Source of the DNA: Casuarina equisetifolia | Taxonomy: Eukaryota; Streptophyta; Magnoliopsida; Fagales; Casuarinaceae | Direction of reading: 5' to 3' | DNA: 64,000 bases | Assembly: GCA_028551475.1 (NCBI GenBank) | Contig: CM052355.1 | Location: forward strand, 16,327,543 to 16,391,542 | Shown here: one piece after another, positions 52,895 to 64,000 of the stretch | Numbering within the stretch: the stretch's first letter is position 1 | How the letters are laid out: every line of letters begins with the position of its first letter | Position numbers and translations under genes: made by a program | Notes under the pieces: model-generated | Seen by the model: the letters and a program-made list of their open reading frames with translations, nothing else | What the model was told of the DNA's origin: nothing | The model's database searches: none

Positions 52895-53581
52895 TGTTGG
52901 GTTGGTCCAACCCATATTCAAGAACTTATTATTGGGTCCAATTAGGGTAATGTGACCCTAAGGTTTAAAAGAAAAAATATATGATTTTTTCTTTAGGAGA
53001 AGAAGTGACTGGCCGTCAAAGAGAAAAGAGAGGGAGAGAAAAGAAAAGAGCAAAATTTTGCAACAATTAGAGGCCCTGCGCAGCAGTTGATCAAATGTCT
53101 GATCAAAGTCGATCTGTGGTCCAATTGAGTTGATTTTTTGTTAGCAAGTTTGGGATTTGGTGTTTTTCATTGTGAACAGTTGGATTGTCGTTTGGAACTC
53201 TTAAAGTCAGCAGATCTTGGTCGAAAATTTGGGTGATATTTCTCCAACTTTTCTTGGTTAAGTTATTGTTTACAACTTGTTCTTCACTATTTATTGGTGA
53301 TTCTATTATTGTTGAATCAGTAAATCTTAGTCTTGTTACTATTGTTAAGGACTTGATTGGGTTGTAACCTAACAATTTATATAGTGAAGATTTTGGTAGA
53401 CTTCGTAATCGGTCCCGTGGTTTTTATCATTCACATTGGACGAGTTTTTCACGTAAAAATTATTTTGTGTTGATTGTGATTTGATTATTTTACTTATGAT
53501 TCAAATACATCGTTGGTGTTTTAGTATTTCTTCATAGGTTCAATCAAAGTGAGAAATGTTATTCGTCGTTTTTTCCCATCA
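52895..53581 (+). mobile_element. solo LTR of Copia family B
   Basis: 687 bp, from TGTTGGGTTGGTCC to TTTTCCCATCA, flanked by the 5-bp duplication aaatc at 52890-52894 and 53582-53586. It is homologous along its length to the 5' LTR of element B (21468-22151). No internal sequence is left, so it arose by LTR-LTR recombination after insertion into the intron of the carboxypeptidase gene, in antisense to that gene. Confidence 0.93.
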
Positions 53582-54599
53582 AAATCCTACGTAAAATATG
53601 AATGTCTTTGAATCCTAATCACTATTCATAGGCTGTGCAATAAATAAATATATAGAGTGCTTCATCATCTTCTTCCGTTGATCATTGAGTTTTAGCCTCT
53701 TGGTTTCCAACAAGTGGTTGATAATTACAGCAACGGCTTTCAGCTTCATTGGTTTGATACTGGGGTCCTTGTTGTACTCCAGCAACAAGGCTGCAAGCTG
53801 CGGGATATAGTGGCCTGCAATCGAAGATCCACTTTCAGTTTACAATAAATCTCAAATTATCTTCGGCTGCAAGCAGAAAAATGGAAATCGGATGCTGAAA
53901 AGTTGACAGATATTAATGACTGAAGAACACAGAAGAAGTGCCGGTAGCGAAATGCTACCGTTCGCGTATCGTTCCAGTAGTAATCTGAGGTCGTGTTAGA
54001 GTAGGAAAATCCAACCCCAAGTGGTGACTCAACGTACAGCATGTTTGACTCTGTCCAAATGTTTCATTATGCAGTCTTTTTAAAAAACATTTTTTTTCTT
54101 CTTTTCGCACAGAAAAAGACTCGCTAAATCCTGAACTTATCAAAACACATTTACCCAAGTTCCATGAGTATTCATTCTTGACAAGGAGTCCACTGTCCCC
54201 TGGTTGGAAGGGACCATTCTCCATGAATGCACCATAACCAAGTAAAGAACAACCAGGGCCTAGCATCATAAAGTTCATAAACTCAACAAAGCAAGGACAC
54301 GAAAAATAATAGACGATAAGGTGACCCCAGAGCAAGAAAGATACTTGATTTTTCTTCCAACCTCCATTAAGCCATAAAGTCAAGGGGCATGAAAGTGGGT
54401 CAGCTGATTCCGCCTCGACGAAGTAGTAGAATAGAGCTCGGCCATGCGAAGCATTGGTGGTAATGTAACCAGAATACTGTCCAAAGGAAACATTGGTGGG
54501 CTGTCCGGGAAGGACCGTTATGATGTCTGCAGAACAATTGTAATGGATGAAAAATATCAATGTAAAGAACCAGAAAGCCATTAAGAGAGAGAGTGACAC

Positions 54600-55920
54600 A
54601 AAGAGGAGAAACTGAAGTAATTATATAGACATCTGGTTTTGTTTGGGAATGACATTGGTATCAACGGGTCGTGAACTTCTTTGTCTTGGTCAAAACAAGG
54701 TCTCATGCTGCTTTTTTTATTTGCTCCTTTGTCTTCAGGTGGGCGCCAGGTTCCACAGATTCTAATTTATGCCGACGATAATGGTTTTAGATATAAGCTA
54801 AAGTAGTAAATGCCAATGGAAGTCTCAATCCTTGCAAGGTGTCAGTTAAACTATGAGCAATTCGGTTCAAAAAAGATACAAAAAGAGGATTTCCATGTCC
54901 GTGTTACGCTCAGGTTAAGTTCCGTCTACAACAACTCCCGTTTAAGCGGAAACATCGTGGCTGAATTGCAGCTCATATTCAGCACCAGCTGGGAGACGCC
55001 AAGTCTGAAACACCAAATCCGAACTACAGTTCCAGAGATCTGTTTTGACAAATATGAGAACTTTTCAGTGTGCAAGGAGAGGCGAAAAAGAGGCTTAATC
55101 GTCCGCCCAAGAAACTATCACACCGGTTGTAGCCCCAGTCTACATCTTCAGAAGGACACCCAAGAGCCTATTCAGACCAGACGAAGACATCATATCAATT
55201 CACTGTACTGGTCGGGGAGATTCGACAGCTTGATATTTTAACTTCGCAAGGCACGTCAATTTGTCCCACTAATCGCCCACTGTAATCGCTCGTCAAGTTC
55301 CACGGTGAAGTCCGTATGATGGAAACACGGTCAAAGAAAGCTACATCAGACGCCATTTTACTTGGTCGTCTCTGAATAAAACAAACATTACGAGCATTTT
55401 AGGGGATGGGAAAGAAATTTAGAAACCTCCAGCCGCGGCAGATCACTATCCTGGAAAGGTAGTAGGTATGACAAGACAATAGGTGGCCAACCCCGTCTAT
55501 GGTGGAGGTTGCGAACAAGCGTGCAACTTTTTGTGTCAACCCACGGCTACTGTGACTATCATTATTTGCACGTAGTGTTCTCTGGAGAAGCCGCTTATAG
55601 ATACTATTTATCATTGGAAAAAAACCAGGCCCGATTGTAAAGGTAATCCTTACATAACACAATGGATTTTCATACTCATTTCCGATGAATTTCTCTGTTG
55701 TTTTTTGTTCTGAGTATGTACATTAACTGTAGAGAGAAAAAAAGCAACTAGTGCCTCGTGTCCCACAGAAAAAAAAAAAAAGGAAAAACAAAAAAAAAGG
55801 GAAATGAACTGATGATATAGAACCACAAGAACATGATTTATAAAAAAAAAGGTCTAGGTAACGCAAGGACTGGCATCAGTCATTGCCAGGACGTAGGACG
55901 CATGATGGGGAAGTGTGAGA
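54600..55920. other. intergenic region between carboxypeptidase relic and cysteine oxidase
   Basis: Should hold the old carboxypeptidase promoter and the cysteine oxidase 3' end. A 143-codon plus-strand frame at 54810-55241 has no recognisable motif and no clear codon signature, so I do not call it a gene. A-rich runs lie at 55768-55802. Confidence 0.45.
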
Positions 55921-58235
55921 TCACCTCTCGACTATCCTCGGGCCTCCGTAGGGAGCTCCAACTACAGCCAAGTCCTTAGGATTAATCTCCCTTTCTTGGA
56001 GCCATGAATAGCCTTCCCTCAGCTCTTCCGGCACCGTCACCCCGTCAACTGAAAAGGTTCAAAGAGAAACGGATAATCAAGATGCCATATAAAGTAGAAG
56101 CCAGAAATAGCAAAGGTAGTGTTAGACTTGAAGTAGTAAGACTACCTGAGAAACTGGAGAACGGAAATTCATGGTAATACGTGCAATGCCGGCCATCAGG
56201 ATCAGAATACGGAGGGCCAAGCACATCCAGCACCGCACATGCTGTTACTGCTGTGAAGCAATGCATGTTGCCTCCATCAGCTGGGTAGAGGATGGATGGG
56301 TTGCAAGGAGCAGTAAACTTGGAGTCAACCTTAATCTTAGCCAAACGAACCGCACGAGCTGCGACGACTGCCTCCAGAAAAGCATGTCAACTCACCATTT
56401 CTTTCCAAATAGACGAAGGAAAAGCTTTAACATGAAATTTCTAACTGAAAGCTGATGTGATGATACTTGGATCCCACTGGATAAGGTTAGCCATTATCAG
56501 ATCCATTTCCGTGGACTTGATAGTAAGGCACTAGACCATTTCTTGAAGAAAAGGGATGCTTAAATCATGCTAGACCATTTCTTCAAGCATGAAGAGTACT
56601 AGAAGCATATAGACATATACAAGGTATTTTTAACCTTCACAGGACCTGTCTCAGATGTTAAGTCTTACAAGTTCCACTTTTCGTGTTATTAAAGAGGCAA
56701 ATGTATGCATTACACATTACTCAACGACGAACATAAATACGGGAACTAGTGTAGGAGAAACTGTTGATTGTGAAATAAGGAGGGAAAACTTACTTTCCGA
56801 AGGGTTCGGATCATCGGAGGTGTTCCTTTGGGCATCATCAGCCGAACTTTCCAAAGGATTCGGATCAGCGGAGGTGCTACTTTGGGCATCATCCACCCAG
56901 TCATACGACTTAATGTGCATGGTTCCAAAGAGAAGTTTACTGAAAACCGTCATGCCTGGGTGATTGTGAAGCGGAATAACACCTGATGGTGGCAAGCAAA
57001 AGATTCCCATCTGCAGTGATTCAAAGATTTGAAAACCATCACTAAAACAAATTTTCTGGAGTAGAATCCCTTACTCACATTGATCGGAAAGTAAAACGAA
57101 AACGCCCAAGAAGCTCAAATACCGAGAATTTGTCACTCTCATAGAGGTGTAGGTATGTTATCGGTGGGGTGTTCCGAGCCAACTGCGCCCGAAAATACGG
57201 CATCTCAGGATTGAGGCCAACATTCTCCGGTTTCATTTCATCTGCAAGAATGAAATCAGGATAATAAGCATCAAGAACAAACAGACAGAGGGAAATCACC
57301 GGTTTACAGAAGGTTTCATGACAGCAATGCAAAGTACCCCTGACGTCAGTCCTCCTGCGATACTCTCTTTCAAGTACACTTCCAACTTGCGGAGACCTTT
57401 AATTAGGAACGACCATGAACGGAAAGCATTTTGTTTCCAGAAACCCAATGATAGCTTTTGAAATAAAGCCAAAAAGACCCATACCGTACGCTGTTAAAAA
57501 TAGGAAATAACTCCAAAGACGAGAGAAAGAAGACAAAAGAAACGAGGATTGTCTCCAAATGCTTCCATGAGTGGAGGACGAAGCTTCAGTATCGTGCAAA
57601 AACTATAAATTGAAGACAATTCTATTGAGGTTTTCTGATCCTTGTCACGTTGCATCAGAGAAAACGGTACTCTTATTTTTTGTCATTATTCATAAACACT
57701 ATCATCGCCAGAAATAGCATTTACAATTCAAAAGTCAAATTAAAACACATAACCATAAAAAAACCGAAACTGGCACTATAATTCAACAAGCAAAGCAAAG
57801 TTTTCTCATAATGAAAACAGAAAACTGTAAAACGTGAACCCATCTCAAAAGACTAGCAACCAAACTACCACCAGAAACCAATGCAAAAGCCAAAAGAAAG
57901 TTTCAATTCGTCGAATATCGATATCCCCAGGCCCAACCATAAGCATAAGTCTAATTCAGACACAAAAAATCAGTTCAACTTCTGTGCATAAACAAGGAAC
58001 ACATACCCAAAACAGCTCTGACCCGTTCGATGTCTTCAGGGGGTGGCACAATCCCAGGTCCTCCATTCTCAAACACTTCCTTGCAAGTCTCGTATAGCCT
58101 CTGAACCGCCGACATCCTCCTGTGCCTTCGCCGGTTAGTCCTCGTCTTGCTTTTGGGATTCGTGTTTGTCGCTTTGGGCAATTCACGTGAGTCCTTAATA
58201 CTCTTTCGATCAGACCGAGTCGTCTCTATCCCCAT
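55921..58235 (-). CDS. PCO: plant cysteine oxidase (N-terminal Cys dioxygenase, oxygen sensor)
   Basis: Iron-dependent thiol dioxygenase that oxidises the N-terminal cysteine of ERF-VII factors and VRN2, sending them to the Arg/N-degron pathway in the presence of oxygen. Exons on the minus strand: 58007-58235, 57123-57241, 56794-57010, 56146-56358, 55921-56048. All GT/AG and in phase, 301 residues, slightly longer than usual. N-terminal basic block [20 protein letters not shown] and [13 protein letters not shown], then the core: [20 protein letters not shown] with iron ligands His131 and His133, and [10 protein letters not shown] with His221; [20 protein letters not shown] and the C-terminus [12 protein letters not shown] are typical. 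Between KSYDWV and the fourth exon sits a tandem 18-residue duplication absent, as I recall, from family members. All ligands are intact, so it should be active. The exact paralogue is uncertain. Confidence 0.95.
56794..56893 (-). repeat. tandem 54-bp duplication inside cysteine oxidase exon 3
   Basis: Copy 1 (56840-56893) encodes [18 protein letters not shown]. Copy 2 (56794-56839, continuing into the intron) encodes [15 protein letters not shown]. The reading frame is kept. Copy 2 ends at the splice donor GTAAGT, and the matching place in copy 1 reads GTTCGG, so the duplicated unit carries a vestigial donor site. Confidence 0.9.
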
Positions 58236-58581
58236 TCAACCTCAAACTCACACAAAAAACTCAATTTCGGGCTCCCTCCAAAACAAGCAGGAAATGCAGA
58301 ACCACGATCTGGGAATTGAACCAAACACAAATCGAATGAATGGGCAACGCTCAAAACTCAAAATTTTTATCCGTGCATCGACCAAAGGGACAAAACTTTC
58401 GAGAAATGGGCGAAAAACGGGTAAAACAGAGGAGAGAGAAAGATAAGAGCAGATTGGTACTAGACAGTTTAGTATTCCTAGAACCGTATGGTACCTGAGG
58501 GTGAGGTGTAAAAGCAGGACAGAGATGAGAAAATTTGCATCTCTGTGATTGACGGAGATGATGGGAGTGGATTGGCAGGGA

Positions 58582-58588
58582 TTATAAA
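58582..58588 (-). promoter_or_regulatory. TATA box of the cysteine oxidase gene
   Basis: TTTATAA on the minus strand in a GC-richer context (CCTTTATAATCC), 347 bases upstream of the ATG. It implies a transcription start near 58550 and a leader of about 310 bases. Confidence 0.6.
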
Positions 58589-58650
58589 GGGGGACAAGAG
58601 GTAGGGTTGGCTTCGAGGCGGAGAAGGAGTTGGTTTTCGAAGGAACGCAA

Positions 58651-58661
58651 AAACCAGGGGC
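58651..58661 (+). promoter_or_regulatory. candidate hypoxia-responsive promoter element (HRPE)
   Basis: AAACCAGGGGC matches exactly the published HRPE consensus AAACCA(G/C)(G/C)(G/C)GC bound by ERF-VII factors in Arabidopsis. It lies 63 bases upstream of the TATA box, on the strand opposite the gene. This would place the oxidase under control of its own substrates, as known for PCO1 and PCO2. Activity is inferred. Confidence 0.55.
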
Positions 58662-58699
58662 CATGCTTGCCTTTCCAGTGGGCTGTTCCAACAGCGGAT

Positions 58700-61600
58700 T
58701 TTTATCCGGTCATTCCTCCCCTTCTTTTCGTCTTCCTTCCTTTTTCTTTTTTATTTATTTTTTTCCTAGTCCATATTAATAAGTTAAGCGTCTTTCTCAA
58801 CGAATATCTCCCCTTCTATATCTCCGCCTGGAAGCATCTTCTAATGTCAAACCCACCCCTCTCACTTTCGAAAATTCAACATCTGCCCCTGCGTTGGAAA
58901 AATCTTTCCACTGCACTTTCACGATAACAAATTATTATGAAGCCGCAAATTTACACGTTATTGAATCAATCTATTATCATCAAATTCATAAATAATTACT
59001 TTATTTATATATACGTATAAGTAGTTATCTTTCAAGAACTTGTCTTGTTTTAAACTTCTACCATTTGCTTTGAATTTTCGCCCAAACCAGGTTAGGTGAG
59101 AAGCACTTCCAGGAAATTCTGTAAGAAAACGTAGATAGCTTGACAGTATATTGAATTATTTGACAACATTATCCCTTCACTTCTCTAAAAAGTATTAAGT
59201 ACGGATATTTCAACCCCATGGTACTAAATAATGTGGACTGCTTTCACATGTAGAACTCCGATATCCCCATATACTACTCGCCTCCAAAGACTCTGCCCAG
59301 CCATTGGCCAAGCATAGTTTCTCTAGTCTTTTTTTCAACAGATGCAGCATGTTCCTTTCATTCGATTGGCGACATGTTATACATAGGAAGAAAGGAATCT
59401 ATTTTTGGAATACTTTTAAGCTTCACGTGTCATTTTTGGTGTCTCTTCTTAGCAGGTGTTGGGTTAAACTATTTCATTCTTAATCAGAAACTATTTTTTC
59501 AAAGATTCAAAACACCTGTCTAGCTTTGTGCTAATCAAGTTAATCAACCTCTTAATAGTTATCTTTCCGGCAATACTCGTCCTATAATCCTTCTTTTCTA
59601 TTGGATATTGGAGATAAGCAACAGCACGTCGCTTCGGAAAATAGAAATGATATTTTGACAAATTTACAGGATATATATAAACAAGTTTTCTAGGGGCCAA
59701 CTAAATGATAATGCTCTTCCATTATGTCACCTCGTTGAATAAAGCACGTTTCCCTGATTGGCTAAATATTTCAATTCAAGATATTTATCTGCTTGAATTG
59801 GGTATGAAGGAGAGTAGTTGAGATGGTTAAATCGAGTAAATCATACCTAACAAAGGTCACAGAAAAATAGAGTTAAAGAAAGACAAAAAAAAAAAAAAAG
59901 GGAAAGAAAGTGTTTAAGCGAAAAGGAAGGGAAGGGAAGGGAAGGAATCTAGAATGCCTTCTTGTTGTTTCGTGAAAATCATAGAGCATGGAAATCATCT
60001 GTCTGTCATTCAAATAGACACATTCCTAGATGTAAAAGCACATCACTCAAGCAAAAGATTCATGTGAAACAAAACAAGCTGATGTTCTTTTTTTAATGTA
60101 GCAAATGAAAATGGAATCGCTGCCTCACCAGCCACCAGGATTAGACCCATGAGTTATTAGTGAAGGATTAAAGTGCTTAGAGAAATTTTACCTTTTCCAT
60201 CCCATACTTGGTTGCTTCTCCCAAAGTCTTTTCTCTGACGGTAGCAAGGAGTCTGAAAGGAATAACCCCAAGCGGCTTCCACGTCCATTGAATGGGTTTC
60301 CGCTTCTGTTTACTCACAATCATTTGTACAGACATCAGACTTGATATGTAATTAGAGACATTCAATGAACAAAATCAAGTCGTATCCTTGAATAACATTG
60401 AACGCTCACCTTCCATCGAGAAAAGTTCAGAAGTTGATGGATTCAAAGGTTGATGGTCTTTCACATATCATTCTCTTCAAGAAAGTGCAATGAGACTGCT
60501 TTGAAACACCAAATGAAAGGATAAGGAAGAAAGAAAGTAAAAGGGTTTAACCAAATAGCGTATTAACATGTGTGATTCATTCTTGTAATTGAACAAAAAC
60601 GGCTGCATCGAACATGTTTTAACACTAACTCACGTGCACTCCGTTGTAGTATTCCCCATTCTATACGACAACTTTACAATATTTAGAGAGCTAAAACACA
60701 ATTACACATAATTTACTCCATACATTCACCAACCATGATTTTCATTTTTTTTTTTCTAGTGTTAGTCATTGTTCTCTTAATGAGTGGTGTTACTATGTAT
60801 AACACCATTCCTTTTAGGGCTCAAAAAGTACAAGTTCAATTTGTTGGTTTGATCCATCAACTATCATAGTGACATTCTCTTTGATAAATAAGCTTCATTT
60901 TGGTTTTTTTTTTTCTGCGCAAGTTTTTTGGGTCATCTTAGATACTTCTTATTAAGCTTCCTTTTGTAAGACTCAAATTTCTTGATCATTGTAACTCATT
61001 ATTCGATCTTTTGACCTGTGCCCTAGTGAGTGGTATCTTTCATCTTTTTCACATTCGAGTATGAACTTTCAGCCCACACTAGAACTGAATGTGACCTCTC
61101 ATACATCCATGTTCAACTTACATCAGTTGGCGCATGTTGAATTGTCTGTAAAACTTTTATTTTTTTCCTAAAGTTTTAGAGAGTTCAAATTTGAAAATAA
61201 TTAGTCACCAGATGCTGCATGCTTGCGTATAAAAGTTCAACTCCGTTGGTCATATAAAAATTATAAGAAGGACAAGGAGCATTTGCAAATGATATAAACA
61301 TGTTCCCTAATTGTTAAAATAGGTCATAGTTTAATTTATTTGACAAGAAAATAGGTTTAATACCGGGTACCAAACTGGGAGGTAAGAGTTTTTCAGTTTA
61401 GGGTTTATCATTGGGCGTTAAGGAAAGAAAAGTAGGTATTGAATTCCATGGTCTGTCCTCGTGCTGGACCCCTAGAGTTGAAGTCAAGAAAATCTCCTGC
61501 AATTTGTAACGTAAACGTTGTAAAAAGGCGAGAGGCTGATGGGTTCGATTGTTTTTATCGTAAAAATATATGAAACCAAAACAGGGAGAGGCAGCGATAG

Positions 61601-64000
61601 AAACACTACAGAAAAGTATTAAAAAACACCCATTGTTTTGGATGGATGCACCAGCTTTCGGTGCTAAACTTGAAAGTGAAACCAGCTTTTCCAAACTTTG
61701 TTTCTAAGAAAACATTTTGCTGATCTTAGTTATATAAACATGTATAGTGCTTTGGGTTTCGACCTTTCTTAAATTTCATTTGTTTATGACTTTCTTTGCT
61801 GTAGGGAAAGCACAATTCGAAACTAGAACTTGATAAATCAGAATCCGTTTTGCAACAGCGGTTTTCAAGAGTGGCTAATTTTACAACGTTTCTGACGTTT
61901 AAGACTTGAAACTCGAGCTACACATGGAGAAGCCCAGGCCGCCATGATAATTTGCTTCTTCTTTTCGCATTCCCTGCCTGGTTATCCAAAAAACCACCTT
62001 CTGTACTGGAGCTGCAGCCGTACTTATTCCTCAGAAGCGACAAAAGAAAAGACTTTTCTTAACTTCCCTGTATCTTTTACTCGTCAAGCATAACGCCCAA
62101 ACTTGGTCTTGACTATTTCAGCGTGTGAAACTTTTGACAAAAGCAGCTTGACAAAGAATAACTACCAAAATTGTACTATAATATGCGCACAAATACTGAG
62201 ATTGCCGTGAATAAATTAGATACCTCGTATGGCAGTACACGCGGTGTCTGTGAATACAATTTTGAAATCCCATTCTATGTTAGCTTATTATTACCCAGTT
62301 CTAATCTAATTAAAAAAAGGGTAATATAAAAATTGATATTCCTTCTGTAATTAAAAGAAACACCAACATGAAGCAGGAGAACATAATCGATAAACTATGA
62401 GCCGTACTCGTAATTGAAACATATATAACTCAGAAAATGTTAAAAGGGAAGGATCGATAGTCCAAACACTTTAAATTCATTAGAATAAAATTGGATTTGA
62501 CTCAAAGAATACTATTAAGTTAGGGCCTTGTCCCGTTCAACATAAGAGCGTGTAAGCATTGTTGTTACTGGACCCAAACATTGTAATTTAGTGATAAAGT
62601 TAATAAAAACTCGAATCATAAGATTTAAATTCAACACTCTGTGTACGTGGCCCTATGTTGGCCAAATGTGATGGTGCCCCAAACTAATCGATCAGGCTTC
62701 GTAATACAAAACCATATGTCAGGAAGCAGAAAGCCATGTTTCAAGTAACCACAAGTCAAAAATGTTGAGGAAGGAAAAGCTTTGTGGAAATGGGTGGCCA
62801 TCGGGAGCACGAGGCAGGAGAATTGACTGCCCATTTTCCTTGGAAGCGTGAATGTCCGGGCTTTCGCTTTTCTCATTTTAGAAAACGGAATCTTCAGAGA
62901 AAGCAGGGGTTTGCTAGGCTTAGCGGCCTAACTTAGCTTCTAGACCTCCGATAAGGACAGGATTCAGAACGATGGCCCAGGCTCGTACGTGCGTGTGTCA
63001 GCCTGAGCAAGCCGGCTATTCACGCTCTCTGGGCGTCATCCTGCGGCGGACTCTGCAATGCAGTAACGTGGAGGCACCTGACACCACGTGGGTCGCCATT
63101 GTTGAACAATGACATGGTTGTGCGAGTGGATAGGGCTACGAAGTCTGCATCTTATTCTGGAATTTGCTGTGCCGTTTCTAGGACCGAAAAGCTATCCATC
63201 CCTTTCCTTGTTGGGCGTCAAAATTTTGAACTAGATGATAACTAAAGCATTCTGATTGTCAGCATAGCTTTAAAATTATGAAGTTAACAGTAGAGCCGGG
63301 AATTAGATCACTAATATATTTTCTTAATTAGCCATAGTAAAACTCTTATTCACCCAATAAAATATTTTTTAAGACGTAATTTGGAATTATAAAACAGAAA
63401 TATTAGCTACCGTTGTCAATCTAAGATGAAACTATCAAGTAATGGCAGGAGAAAAGTATTATTGCAAAGTAGATAGATTACAACCAGCGTATGGTTTATG
63501 AAATCATATTTTTATGTGCATGACAAAAATATTATATTATAAGTATAATCTTTTGCGGTATGTTTGGTACTCACGATATTGGATGCGTTAAAACATATAT
63601 ATATATATAAGACAAAAGTCTTATACTAGACTTATAATCCCTTATGTTAAACTTGAACGATGAAAGTATTTTTTTTAACTTTTTAATTAATTTTTGGGTC
63701 AAACTTTTAAAATTTTAGACAATTCTAACATTTATTGGAAGATATTTTGGAAAAGTTTTGGGCCCGGGTGGTCCATAGACAGAACTTGTATCGGCGTAAA
63801 TTAGCCTTTAATTAGGAGGCCCAGAGCTCGTGAGGCTAAAGTTCCGGACAAGCCCACTTGGGATTTTACAGACATATATGAAAAAGAGTAAGGGTAATAT
63901 AGATATTGCAACTCAATCCGAATCGTATAGCAGGCATAGCAGGTGTCTTGCTCTTTCGTCCCAAATCTGTTGGTTGAATTTTGGCTTGTAGAGTTCGCGT
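58700..64000. other. intergenic DNA to window end, no gene recognised
   Basis: AT-rich, with no convincing coding block and no paired terminal repeats. Small items: a (GGGAA)n-like run at about 59930-59945, an (AT)n run at about 63594-63608, and a GC-richer stretch at about 62930-63200 with scattered CACGTG-like motifs (CACGTGGG near 63085) but no open frame I could assign. Confidence 0.4.

Larger units (their letters stand above)
50442..54581 (-). pseudogene. serine carboxypeptidase-like 45-type gene, inactivated
   Basis: Secreted or vacuolar alpha/beta-hydrolase of family S10. Exons on the minus strand: 54362-54581 (ATG, signal peptide MAFWFFTLIFFIHYNCSA, then LTLWLNG), 54155-54259 (GPGCSLLGYGAFMENGPF), 53959-54050 (NMLYVESPLGVGFSYSNTTS), 53836-53866 (EDNLRFIVN), 53729-53814 (GHYIPQLAALLLEYNKDP), 51818-52117 (LGNPLLDL...ISDETLLLEKTVCND), 51583-51716 (TYLNNPQVQEAIHAN), 51307-51399, 50979-51096 (SGDQDSKIPLTQTR, catalytic Asp) and 50442-50621 (ATVRGAAREVPF; family has His before EVPF). 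Lesions: the block that should carry G-E-S-Y-A with the catalytic Ser is deleted between FIVN and GHY; a TGA stands where the family has Trp before SHG; the acceptor before VAGWSQS reads TG, not AG; the catalytic His is Arg. A solo LTR lies in the 52118-53728 intron. Confidence 0.88.

Noticed and set aside
54810..55241. 143-codon plus-strand frame between the carboxypeptidase relic and the cysteine oxidase
   Set aside because: I translated both strands here and found no family motif; length alone is not sufficient in this context.
57834..58691. Several frames of 76-147 codons on both strands
   Set aside because: Shadows of cysteine oxidase exon 1 and its 5' leader and promoter.
62631..62876. 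81-codon minus-strand frame
   Set aside because: No recognisable motif, no splice partners and no promoter evidence.

Overview
The window is nuclear DNA of a flowering plant, most likely a woody eudicot. The basis is plant-type split genes with GT/AG introns, plant-specific families (group IIb WRKY factor, plant cysteine oxidase, type II phytoglobin, organellar pentatricopeptide protein) and many LTR retrotransposons in AT-rich intergenic DNA. I cannot name the species from the sequence.

About 1-34.5 kb is a repeat-rich region with no intact gene that I can recognise. It holds gene relics: a type II phytoglobin (minus, 1.9-2.8 kb), a conserved but unidentified coding relic (minus, 7.9-8.2 kb), a pentatricopeptide gene (minus, 12.25-13.15 kb) and the 3' half of a PQQ-propeller, polyvinyl-alcohol-dehydrogenase-like gene (plus, 22.15-23.27 kb). 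These sit among transposons: three solo LTRs of one ~1.6 kb family, one of them nested in another that itself splits a LINE; LINE RNase H relics; a Copia element with an internal inversion (14.8-17.2 kb); a nearly complete but broken Copia element (17.2-22.15 kb) that abuts the propeller gene; and a nest of degraded Copia (minus) and Gypsy (plus) sequence at 27-34 kb.

About 34.9-58.7 kb is gene space. A complete 11-exon GUF1/LepA-type mitochondrial translation GTPase (plus, 34955-40938) faces a complete 4-exon WRKY72/61-like transcription factor (minus, 42056-45798). After about 4.6 kb without a recognised gene comes a serine carboxypeptidase-like 45-type gene (minus, 50442-54581). It keeps most exons but carries several disabling lesions and has a Copia solo LTR in one intron. 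Next is a complete 5-exon plant cysteine oxidase (minus, 55921-58235), with a TATA box and a perfect match to the published hypoxia-responsive promoter element upstream. From 58.7 kb to the end I recognise no gene.

The genes do not form a pathway together. The best leads are (i) the cysteine oxidase, with an internal 18-residue tandem duplication ending at a splice donor and a likely hypoxia-responsive promoter; (ii) a datable stack of nested solo LTRs with intact target-site duplications, plus an uninterrupted sister copy showing the empty site; and (iii) one Copia family that left a full-length copy truncating one gene and a solo LTR inside the intron of another dead gene. I found no convincing evidence of an undescribed gene system.
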